From NCBI GenBank assembly GCA_030062745.1, contig CP099846.1:21382621-21446620 (forward strand): 64,000 bases of DNA, read 5' to 3'. Made by a program: the position numbers and the translations under genes. Shown piece by piece: positions 24,601 through 35,126 of this stretch; position 1 is the first letter of the stretch, and each line of letters starts with the position of its first letter. Source of the DNA: Capitulum mitella. Lineage: Eukaryota > Arthropoda > Thecostraca > Pollicipedomorpha > Pollicipedidae. The notes under the pieces were generated by a model. That model ran no database searches. It was given only the letters and a program-made list of their open reading frames with translations, and was not told the origin of the DNA.

Positions 24601-27600
24601 TGACTCCGGGAACGGCACAGCGCCGCGCACGGGACCTCAGGCCTCCAGCCAGGAGCCGGCCGCGCGCGGCGCGGGGCCGCCGCGCGACGTCACGCACCCC
24701 CGGCGGCTCGTCGGCGCGCAGCACCGGCAGCTGGATGCTGGCCAGGATGAGCCCGCACAGCGAGAAGCGCTGCAGCACGCCGGGAATGCGCAGCTTGTTG
24801 CCGTCCCAGCGCGCCTCGCTCGAGTCCGAGTTGAGCACCAGGCCGAAGAGGAAGAGCAGGCAGCAGCGGCGCAGCATGCGCACCCAGATCTGCGACCTGC
24901 GGCGGCCGGGCGCGGCTCAGAGCGGGGTGACGGGGTCGGGGTGTCGCGCGCCGGACGCTGGCTCGCAGGGTGCCGACAACCTCGTGCGGCGAGTGGGCGT
25001 TCCGATCAGGGTCGGGGAGGAGAACACACCGACGGAGACGGAGATCACGGGAACCGGCGGGAGAACAATGCCAGACAATACAAATACACGTGAAGGAACG
25101 GACGTCCAGACAGCGTTGCGGCGACAAAAATGGAACGGTGATGGGCTACTAACGGACATTACAGCGTACGAGCATGTCACGTAGGTCTATCACGACGCCA
25201 GCTTGGTTCACAACCAGCATGTGCATAACATAAGCCACACCAACTGACGTGACCATCGTTATCTGACGCTGACCGTGCACTGTGAAAAAGTCGCCCAATA
25301 CCCAGGCCGGCTGAAAGGGGGCACCTGGTGAATGAAGCCGCGCAGGAGACTTACTTTGGCACAGACCGGCGAATCTGGCCTCTGAGCGACATCACCATGC
25401 TGGCTCCCATGATCCACATGAACCTGGTAACACAGCGTGGTCGAGTCAGCGGTGGACGACACAGACGAACACCGAGGTCACTTTCCGTAGTGAAGCACAA
25501 GATGTAGGTGCAATGAATTACGAAGTATCTCTAAACGGTTTTGGGCTCGAAAAATGTACAAGCAACATTTTCTGTGCGTTGGGAGTAATTCGCACTTCCT
25601 AAAAAAACATTATATGATATGCTAGAGGAAATACAAAACAAAACATAAATATGCTATATTGGTGCAAAGTCCAAGCATATGAGAAAAGACAATGGCATCC
25701 TAACAAATAGCCAACAATATGCAACAACCGACTGGACAACACTACAGCTAAGACCGCGTCACACAGACAGGTACCAAGCAAAGCAACGTCATATGATAAT
25801 GGCGGGGACATGGAATGAACCACCTCGAAAAAGTAATCCATCACTTCTGAGGCAACATACATGCTAACCCAGGGCGTGTCCATCGATAAACGCACTTAGC
25901 TGAGGCCTTACAGTTCCAGATACATCGAAGAAATGCGGCAAACCTTACATAACTAGTTTAAATGGACATCCCAAGCATCTGCCGCGTTACTGGCAGGCTA
26001 TCCCAACGGCCTACAGCAATCTGGCGAGCTCTAGATCCGTCACTACGGTCACCCAGAATTAACCAAGAGGTATGTTCACCCGCAAAACACTAGATCGATT
26101 CCAGGCCGGCGAAAGCATAGACGTGCATCGGCACTCTAGGCCCGACACAGTCACCAATCCCTAATTCTGTTAAAACGACGGGCACTCACCAGGGGAACAC
26201 CAGATCGGCCACAGTCAGTCCGTTCCAGCGCGCGTGTCGGAAAAACCAATAGTGGCCGCCCTTGTAGTTGACAAAGATCATCACCACGATACAGATGCTG
26301 CCGACACACATCGGACAAGAACAAACGGCGTCAGCACGGCATCACACGACATGAAAGCACGGTAACAGAAACGAGCGCTGGCCTGCCGGCGACACCGCAA
26401 ACAAGGCTGCACCCACGTAAGCCCCGTCACAAGGTCCGGCACAGACTGGTCGGAAGACAGCGACGACGAAGAAGCGGACATCAGCCAATCAGATCGGCAA
26501 AGATGGGACAAGTTCATGTGAAGCCAAGAGCTGGGGGTCCCAGGCAGGAAGCTGTGCAATTCTGTGACTGGGTCCTTTGATAAAAATCGGCGCGTGGCTT
26601 TTTCTCCCTTCAGTTTCTCGAAATACACGTGACGCGTGTCAAGTGCGGTCGGCTGTGTTACTAACCGTGGCTTTGCACAATGCAAGTTCAGCCTCATTTT
26701 TAAAGGGAGCTTAACGCTTTGTACGTGACGACGCAGTGTGCTTCAACTCTTGCAACGTCAATGTCAAACGTCAAATGTGAGCACTATCATGTGTATAAGT
26801 GCTACTACCACGGGTACCTGACTCAAACTTTGGGTGTTTAATGTAAAAACTCAGTGGAGTTTCGCACTGAACAGCAATTATTCGCCCTTTGGTTCACTAG
26901 TGACGAAATTTGCCGACGAAGCAAAGTCCAGCTTGATAGTCTTAACCACTGCGATAAGACCAGCACTAAGCAGGACAACAGCTTCGCTGGGGCAAGCCTG
27001 ATCAAGTGACTGGCTTCCGACGAATCCGCTCTCCAACTCCCCAATGCTATCAGCCCTGAGTGACAAACGGGTTCGCAAACAACAGATACGCCAATCGCGG
27101 ACAGCAGCAGTCGGGAACAAAGCTCACCGCCCACAGCCCCGGAGGACAAACCAACCGGAGACAATGTTATCAAGCCCAGGACGACATAGCCAGCCCCAGC
27201 CCCGTCCGGACGTCACGTGGCCCGCCACGGGGCATCACGTAGCATCGCGGGGAAACGCCACGTGACCCACCAGGGGAACACCAGGTCGGCCACGGTCAGG
27301 CCGTTCCAGATGGAGTGGCTGAAGAACGAATACTGCCCACCGCCGTAGTTGACAAAGATCATCACAATGATGGAGAAGCTGTTGCGGGATTTTGACGGCG
27401 TCAGACCGGCGGCCACATCACATGCATCAGTCACACGCAGCGTCACGGCGCGAAACGAATTCTGCTGACCTTTGGCCGTTTCCGACACATCAAGAAGTGT
27501 CCACACGACTATGAATCACTAGGCCATCTCAGAAGAAGTGCGCACTGCGCAGACCCAACCACAAATGTTGGCACTGTGCCAATGAAATGTGCAAACAATA

Positions 27601-29913
27601 CGCAGAGCATGTAATTAAAAAAGCCGCAGCCAAATAAATGACAGTTCAACTTAAGTTCACGACGGCAATCGCTTACATCGTAAAGACAATGCCGGAAAAT
27701 TGCGTGGACGTGCTGCCTTCGGGTCGATGCATATGATACAACTCACCCTCTGAACACGTCCAAGGAGTGAATCCGGGTCTTGAGCTTCTCGGCGGCCGGG
27801 GAGCTGCCCACCTCCTCGGGCATCATCGTGGTCGACTGCTCCGGGTCACCCAGATCCTGTCGACATCCAGGGAGACCTTGTAACCCTTGGCCGGTGCCAA
27901 GGCATATCCCAAACAGAAACTCGGACCGCTCGTTACTGGCTGCTGGTCAAAAGCTGTTGTTGAAAGGCCTGGCTCTTTCGAGCCGGGGAAGTGTGACCGT
28001 CGGTCAGTCGTGTCTGACAGGTGGAGTACAGCATGGAGGATTGATTTTCCAGCGGTTGCGGCAGAGTTAGCGTGAACTTCTCATGAACGTGAGAAATTCA
28101 CGTTTCAGGGTTTCAAAAAGCCTCGTAACTGGCCGCCCTGCCGATACGAGTGGCAACAATAAAGTCGTCACGGACGTCAAACCTCTCACCGGTCGCCTCT
28201 GAAGGCGGTCAAGTATGCACCATCGGGTCAGTCCTAAAGCCTTTTGAAGCCAAAACGATCCGCACCCTTCCGGCTGCAGCCGCGAAAAAGCTTACCCTCT
28301 CTCTCCCCCCGCCCTACCCCCGTTTGGTTCGTCCATACGCACCCGACGAAGCAGGGACGACGCTCCCACAAATCGGATCATCCGGTGGAAGAGCGAATGC
28401 TCGTGCATCTTGTTGATGATCTTGATCAGCAGCGTCAGGCCGACCAGCGTGAGAAAGGCGAACAGCAGGGCTGCAACGCAGGACGCGTTGACACAGTCTT
28501 TCGACACTAAGAAGCGATAAAGTTGGATCAGGGCGGATACTTTCGTACGCAAAGAAATGCAACAAAAACCATACACCAGACGATGAAAGCGCCTACGCGG
28601 CTGCAAATGTAAACGCTGTTCCGAACGGCAAAAAAATGAAAAAAAAAGTAAAACGGTACGATAAAACGGTACAAACCTGGCTGGAGACTTTAAAACGGGA
28701 CGCAATACGCTTACAGCATGCATGCTTTTGCGACTGCGTCCCGACCCGCGCATCGTAACACCCACAAATCACTGACTTTACCGAAAACTGGTTTAGAAGC
28801 CGAGTCCACGGAGACTCAGCAAATCAGCAGCAGACAGCCTCAGAGACAACGTGCGGTTTTCGCGTCGGACCGTAAGAACCCTGATCACAGCCACAACAGA
28901 GGCCTGTGCCTCGGCTGGGCGTTCGCCGACGGTCTGCCGGTCCACTGACGGGCGTATATGTTGGCCGGCTCTCTCAGCACGTCCATCGAGCAGACGATGG
29001 GCGTCTCCTGGTGCGTCGACAGCCGGTACCAACCGTATTCGCCGAAGTGGTAGCGCAGCCTGCCGGCACCGGCGGCGCCCTCAGTTGCCCACACATGGGC
29101 CAGCGTCGGCCTAGTAAGCCTGAGAGCTGGCGGCGCTCGCGTCTGATGATCGTGAATTGACAGCTAACCGGCCATACGCTGGTCCAGCGACGGAAACGTG
29201 AAACTGTCGCACAAGCTCCTTCACTGAATGAAGTTTTCTACCGTTCCACAAAACAGCGCACCAGCGCCTTGACTGAATCAATTTCAGAACCACCCCACAC
29301 GCGGCATGAATGCCAGTGTAAATCCGCATCGGATCAGCTTCACAGCCGTCAGTCTCCAGACATTTTTCTGTGACACTCAAATACAATACTGCTTCGACGC
29401 GGCAGATGATGATGACAGCGACCACGTCAAATCAGCGGTTTCGGGTACCCACAGCTTGCCGTTATGCTTACCTACAGAGCGACGAGCCAGCACTTGATTG
29501 GAGATACAAATCTGTCGGATATGTCGTGTTGACCACTTCGTAACGAACTTCAGAAGGGGGCACCGTCACCTTCGGCCAGGCGTCACACTGAAATGCGAGC
29601 CCACCAGGGTATTCCAGCCGTACGTCAGCGGAAAGACCGAAACAACTTGGAGTATGAGCACACGAAATTATTATACAATACAAAAATTACCCAAACGTCG
29701 AGCAAGCGGCACCAGCTCCCGCCTTAACGCGGTCACAACTGCGGCACATTCCATCGCCGTTCCAGCAGCCCAGCGCCAGTTTTGCGTGCGAGACCGCCGC
29801 ACCAGCAACAGCCGCTCCCCGGCCCGAGACGCTCACCTTCAGGCACTCTTCGGCCTGCGTCCACAGGGTGACGGGGTACGCCAGGCTGTTGTTGAGCGTC
29901 AGGCACGCCTCGT
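21677..29913 (-). CDS. HGSNAT: Heparan-alpha-glucosaminide N-acetyltransferase (5' exon missing)
   Basis: Lysosomal multi-pass membrane enzyme that acetylates the terminal glucosamine of heparan sulfate using cytosolic acetyl-CoA. Coding segments: 29913-29837, 29587-29472, 29059-28950, 28470-28343, 27856-27747, one of 27378-27271 or 26297-26190, 25423-25355, 24896-24698, 24053-23932, 23629-23469, 23062-22938, 22605-22422, 21864-21677 (TAG stop). All junctions keep phase and give about 564 residues. Family landmarks: [13 protein letters not shown] in the luminal domain, [75 protein letters not shown] and [12 protein letters not shown]. Roughly ten membrane helices are implied. The 3' border of exon 28470-28343 is ambiguous (28370 also keeps phase). 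The signal-peptide exon should lie between 29,914 and about 32,000. Confidence 0.95.
24110..24370. repeat. GATTC-rich degenerate repeat in an HGSNAT intron
   Basis: The words GATTC or GAATC occur about a dozen times in 260 bases, on an irregular spacing, in the intron 24,054-24,697. It looks like a decayed simple repeat. Function unknown. Confidence 0.5.
26190..26297 (-). CDS. HGSNAT: HGSNAT catalytic-histidine exon, copy B (tandem duplicate)
   Basis: Also exactly 108 bases, with acceptor TCGGCAG, donor GTGAGT and the same entry and exit phases as copy A, 973 bases further downstream in the gene. It reads [20 protein letters not shown] and then [11 protein letters not shown]. It keeps the histidine but changes about ten residues, mostly around it. 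Either copy can join the neighbouring exons in frame; including both would repeat a membrane segment. This suggests mutually exclusive splicing. Confidence 0.9.
27271..27378 (-). CDS. HGSNAT: HGSNAT catalytic-histidine exon, copy A
   Basis: 108 bases with acceptor CAACAG and donor GTGGGT. It reads [20 protein letters not shown] and then [11 protein letters not shown]. It enters by completing a Gly codon (GG|C) and leaves after TG of a Trp codon that the next exon completes. The His in FFSHSIWNG aligns with the histidine reported as the human active site (numbered 269 in the shorter form, recalled from the literature). This copy keeps the common YGGG variant. Confidence 0.93.
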
Positions 29914-31705
29914 CTAGGCGCAGGGTTCCGCGGCGGCCGCGCCGCGCAGAAGAAGGACCGCTCCATCCGCATGCCCAGCACGGTGGGCGGCTCGACGGGA
30001 AAGGCCGGAGGGGGTCGGCGCCGGGCCGGCCATGACGGGGCACTGGTCAGGCCCGGGAGACGACCGCCAGCCGCGCTGGACGCGTCCGCTGCCCGGGACA
30101 CCGGTCGGTCCGTCCGCCGCGTCACAGGTCAGGCCTGGTGACGGGGGTACAGGGTGACGGACCGAGCAGCGTCACAGGTCAGTACTGACCACGGGGACCG
30201 GGTCACGGACTGAGCAGCGCCACAGCTCAGGCCTGGTGACGGGGACCGGGTGACGGACCGAGCAGCGCCACAGCTCAGGCCTGGCGACGGGGACGGGGTC
30301 ACGGACTGAGCAGCGTCACAGCTCAGTCCTGGGGACGGGGACCGGATGACGGACCGGGCAGCGTCACCAGGTCGGTGCTGATCACGGGGACCGAGTCACA
30401 GAATGAGCATCGTCATAGGCCAGTCCAATCGGCGGAAAGCGGGCCATGGACCTACCCGGGTAAACATCAACCGCGCACTAGTCGTAGCTGTGGTGCGCGC
30501 TGAGCCTCGGGCAATCCTAACCAATAACAGTAGTTTTGCTATGTCTCAGACTCGCCTGATGATGGCGACGGCGCAGCGTGCGAGTGAGGTCAGCACTCAG
30601 CGGTGTGCCCGCTTCCCGGCGGCGACGCAAATTGCTGGGAGAACAGCACAGATCGGTCCTTGAGCAGCCTCAGATCGCAGTATCATGTCTGACCTTTGCA
30701 GTCACCCTCTTATCTTATCTAGCTGCTGATAGCTGGTGTGGAGATGGGGTCCCAGCCTTGCTGTCTAGGATGGCACAAGGAAGGCAGATTGGCAGCTATC
30801 ACATCACGCCCACCCCCCAACGAGCATGGAGTCAGCTAAATTAAGTCAGTTTCTCTTGGCCCTTCAGGATGTCAGACAGATAACAATACCAAAGAATGTA
30901 GAGTGGGAAGACCACTTGACTTCTGCAAAGTGCAATACAAGAAAGACTAAACAACAGAAAGAGAAATCAGTAGTGCAGTATGATATCTGGTTGGTCCATA
31001 TCAAATTTTCCTTATCAAATGACATTCGAGATCACATTCATGCATAAAGCATTGTTTCCCCCACATAACAGCTACAGAATTCTGAAGAAGATTTAAAAAA
31101 TGGCATTCAGTGCAGGGTCTTAAATGTCATAGATGTCCCAAATAAGGAACAACTTCCTATAAAAACACAATAACATGTGTCATGTACAGATAACATCATA
31201 TCATGGTTCAATAATGCCAATGGTGATTGGTAATTATTGTGGCATCATGTTTAGAGGGAATGGCTGTACATATGGTGCATGTGACACAAACTGCAGCCAG
31301 CTAGGAACAAGAGTCCACTTCAGTGTTGCATTAATTGAGACTAATGAAACAGCCACAAGGAAGCAACATGCAATAATAATAATCATGGTCATGGGTACCT
31401 TGGACCACAAAGTTTGCATTTTTAGTGTCCCCAAGTTCTTCAGTAACACATTGCAGGTATTTCTGGTTGGGAAGGCTGCAGAAACATATACCTCATTTTT
31501 TTTTTAATTTGGTAAAAATTGCAGTTGTATTACAAAGAAATTCTTTAGCAGAATGTAGTGTAGTTCAGTGTAGTCCCATGCTGCAAGGATGTCCCTTACT
31601 TTGAAAGTTCAAGGTGGACAGTCCTGGCAGTCCTCAACACAAAAAGCATGTGATGCCAGTATAAGAGTTCTGCTTTTCTTAAAAAAAAGAACAGTGACTG
31701 GGGAA
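29914..31705 (-). other. Probable first intron region of HGSNAT
   Basis: The missing 5' exon must end in phase 1, but I could not pick it. The stretch holds the 48-bp minisatellite at 30,120-30,420. From about 30,660 to 31,690 it has only about four CpG in 1 kb, like the first intron of D2HGDH. Confidence 0.5.
30120..30420. repeat. 48-bp minisatellite, about six copies
   Basis: Units run from CGTCACAG or CGCCACAG through GACGGGGACCGGGT to GGACCGAGCAG, with moderate divergence between copies. It lies upstream of the first recognised HGSNAT exon, probably in intron 1. Confidence 0.9.
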
Positions 31706-31709
31706 TCTG

Positions 31710-32110
31710 TGACGCACCAGATAGGCTTCACGTTCCCTTTGACCTGTGAATGCACTTTAACAAAAAACAACGCAAATTTTGCAATAAATGAAAAACCTAA
31801 TGTGCCGCATTTGAAAGTATGCCTACAATTAGACCCAATTACACTCGGCGCAGTCAAATTTAAGGCAAAGCACCATCCGTACCTCTGGTAAAAAGAGACC
31901 GAATCATTCGTAAAGAGAACAAAATTCATTTGAATCTTGTGCGTCATCAACGTATTTGCTCGAAATGAGTTAATGTGGCATATAAAGGCAGAAAGGGCGG
32001 AAAATTTTGAATGTGATTTGCTGAGTTTCGCTCGAAACGAAGGTTAAACTTGGAGTTACAGATAATCGAACAGATAACCGAGATGGAATACAAAATAAAA
32101 ACCCACATCT
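31710..32110. promoter_or_regulatory. Candidate bidirectional promoter of HGSNAT (minus) and DDI (plus)
   Basis: A roughly 400-base segment in which CpG returns to normal frequency (for example CGCTCGAAACGAAGG near 32,030). It is flanked on both sides by CpG-poor tracts that belong to the two divergently transcribed genes. No TATA box or initiator was identified, so the exact start sites are unknown. Confidence 0.35.
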
Positions 32111-35100
32111 TAGTACCTTCCTTGGTTGAGGTCGTTGTTTTGCTTGTTGACTTGGTGGTAGCTGAGATAGGTGGAGGCTGGTATGTGGTTTTGGGATAAG
32201 TTGAAACTGGTCATTTTTCATTTGTGTCATTTGGTCATTGTAATCATTCGTCATTTGGCTTGGTTGTCATAAGCTCATTTGTGCAGGATGACTAAGGCAG
32301 ACTGGTTTCATAATGTATCCCCTGAGCCAGACGTTTTTAGAATCATGCTAGTTATAAACACTCTTACTTGAACCGGATGATGTATCAGTCTTTGAAACAA
32401 GGGCAGAAAGTGCAGAAAGAATGAGTGGAAATTTTCGTGTCTAATTTCTGTGTGTAATAAAGGCGTGACTGTTCCATTTTCTTGTCTTATCAGAGTGCCA
32501 TAGCAGATGTAGGGGATATTTTTGCTGCATTTTATGAAAGAAGGCTGCCAGTTTTTGTTAGCATCATTTTTTTAATGGCTACCTGCATTGCACAGGATCT
32601 TTTTGGGAGCAATAAAATTTGCATGAGATGCAGATGTCCAGAAATTGCTTATGAAGGTTGTTGTTCTGTTTGTTGACTTGGTTGCTGCTGTGATAGGCTG
32701 GATTGGCTTGTATGTCATTTTGGAATACATTAATCCCATGATGCTTGTGTTTGTTTACATTTGACACACCATGATGGTTGTATTACCACTGATGATAATC
32801 ATCATTAAAACACTTCCTTGCATTTGGCAGATTTTTGCCATGCGCCTCACCATCACCACTGTGGCTGGGGAGCTCTACCAGCTGGATGTCAGCCATGATC
32901 TGGAACTGGAAAACCTGAGGGCATTTGTGCAGGTGAGATTGTATCTTTATTCTCTGGTTGTCCTTGAATGACAGGGTTGCTGATGACCAAGCCATGGTCT
33001 CATGTGGAAGGGTTCAGCCCTGCTATTGCTGTATTGCTATATGCTATATGCTATATTCAGCCCTGTTAACCATTGCTGGATGAGGGGTTGGTTGTCATCC
33101 CTCATCATTCTGAGACTGCTGGCTAACAGCTTGCATGGAGGTTCTGAATTTGCATTAGTTGACATTACATTATTTTGGCATCTTGAAAAATAATTACTGT
33201 CATGTCTGGTCATTGAGTTATGACATCATTCTTGAAGATCATGGTAATTTTCTAGATGTGACATATGTTTCATTTCCTTTCTGAAAAGTAAAATGGGACA
33301 TGGGTGTAGTTTACCCTAAAGTGCAGGGTAACGCTTTAAGGGTGAGCTTGACAGCATGTTGAGCTTTGCAATTTCAGCAACCTTTTCAGGATCATGTGAA
33401 GTCACTGGCCATATATGGCCTCCCTTTGAACAGTCCAAGAGTAATGTTTTGTGTTGATCTCAGTAATGCCAGTCCCTGTTGATGGTTAAAGCTCTATTCT
33501 GTGGCAACAAAACAAAGTTTTGGCATTAGCAGTGCTATAAAGATGGTAATGGTATTTTATCTTTTGTCAACCTAACCTGGACCTCAAGAAACAAAATCTA
33601 TCACTGATTACAAGTGCTGGTATGTCTTAAGACCACATTGCTACAGAGGCTTAGCTTGCAGGCCCTTGTGCTATAGAACTGCCATGGTGACCACAGAGAT
33701 GGCAAACATAATACTATTTTATCACTGTGAGCTGAGAGGCCACTAGGATGATCTTAAGATGACAGACCAAGTGCTATTCGAAATGGAACAAAGTGAGCTA
33801 AATCTTTGTTTTTGTTTTGCTGCTCTATCACGACTAGGAGCAAAAAAGGGAAGGGGTGGCAACCCCTCTTTCCTCGTCCTGTGCGTACGTGAATATCCTC
33901 GTTAAGGCAAGGTTAAGGCAGTGATCATAGTGCAGCAGTGTGTGTGTGTGTTGTTGGTGCCATCCCTTGCTTATTAGCATGCTTCTGCCATCATGGCAGG
34001 TGGAGACAGGCATCGGCTCTGACCAGATGGTGCTGCTGCATGATGGCCGCCGCCTGACCGACGACAAGAAAATGCTGAAGGATATGGGCATCAAGGAGGA
34101 CGACGTGCTGCTGGTGGAGGCGGCCCGCAGTGCTGCGCCCCCACCAGCTGCATTGCAGTCAGGTGAGGTCTTACCAGTGGCATGCTACTGCTCCCTGTCA
34201 TGGGTGGTGTAATATAAGCTTCCAAATGATTTGTGTTTCCCTTGCATTGAGAAGCCATTGATTAGCTATCCCATCTCTTGTTGCATTCCTGTCTTCATGG
34301 GGTTGTCACATGGAACATCATCTTGATGCTGAGCATTCACATTGCATCTTTAGAAAGGGCTTTATGAAGTGCCAATTCAGTCGGTAACTTTTGCAACTGT
34401 TTCAAGTTGGAAACTGCCACAAAACTTCCATGAGCTTGATTTTGTTTTGTGGGTTAGTCCACTTCCTTGTGCCTAGCCATTGTTGCTGACTGCATTTCTA
34501 CCTGTCATTTATGTTGGTTCCAGTGATTGTTATGCCTTACTGGTCTGGAATTAATTTCTTATGACCCTTGCTATTATACAGGTAGTCAGTTGTGAAGAGA
34601 GACTTCTTTGCACTGAACCAGTGTTGGAAACCTGGTTTTTCTTTCTGGTGTCAGAGTACAAATCCTCTTGGAGTATAAAATGTCAGGCATTTGTGTGAGA
34701 AACATGGACTAACTAGGTGCTGTGCAAGCATATGTGGCCAGCAGGGGCGGATCCAGTGGCTCCTTTTGGGGGGGGGGAGGGCAAACCAATTTCGTGGGTC
34801 TACATGGTAGGTCGGCGGAGTCGTTGACGGGATGGGGGGGGGGGGAAGAGGCGGCTGGACGTGGGTTCGGAGTGTGCTTCAGCAGCTGAATATGGATGGT
34901 AAACCATCAACTGGGGGAGGTGGCGGACACTGGGCAACATCAGACTCTGGTTAAGTAGAAATACCCATGTCCTTTTTTTGGGGGGGGGGGGGCAAAGGCC
35001 GATTTTGGAGTACAACATTTTTCTTGGAGTAAAAGTTTTTTGGTGCTTCTTGACACCAGAAAGCGACAGTTTTTCCAACTCTGCACTGGACTCGTCTGAA

Positions 35101-35126
35101 GGTGGATGTTGCGATTGTTTTGACAG
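32110..35126 (+). other. 5' part of DDI: CpG-poor introns 1 and 2
   Basis: Outside exon 2, CpG is rare across introns 1 and most of intron 2, and exon 1 holds one CpG in 93 bases. Exons 3 to 8 are CpG-rich. A repeat-like insertion with long G runs (34,740-35,010) interrupts intron 2. Two diverged copies of a TTGTTGACTTGG-containing sequence lie near 32,130 and 32,670. Nothing else was recognised. Confidence 0.65.
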
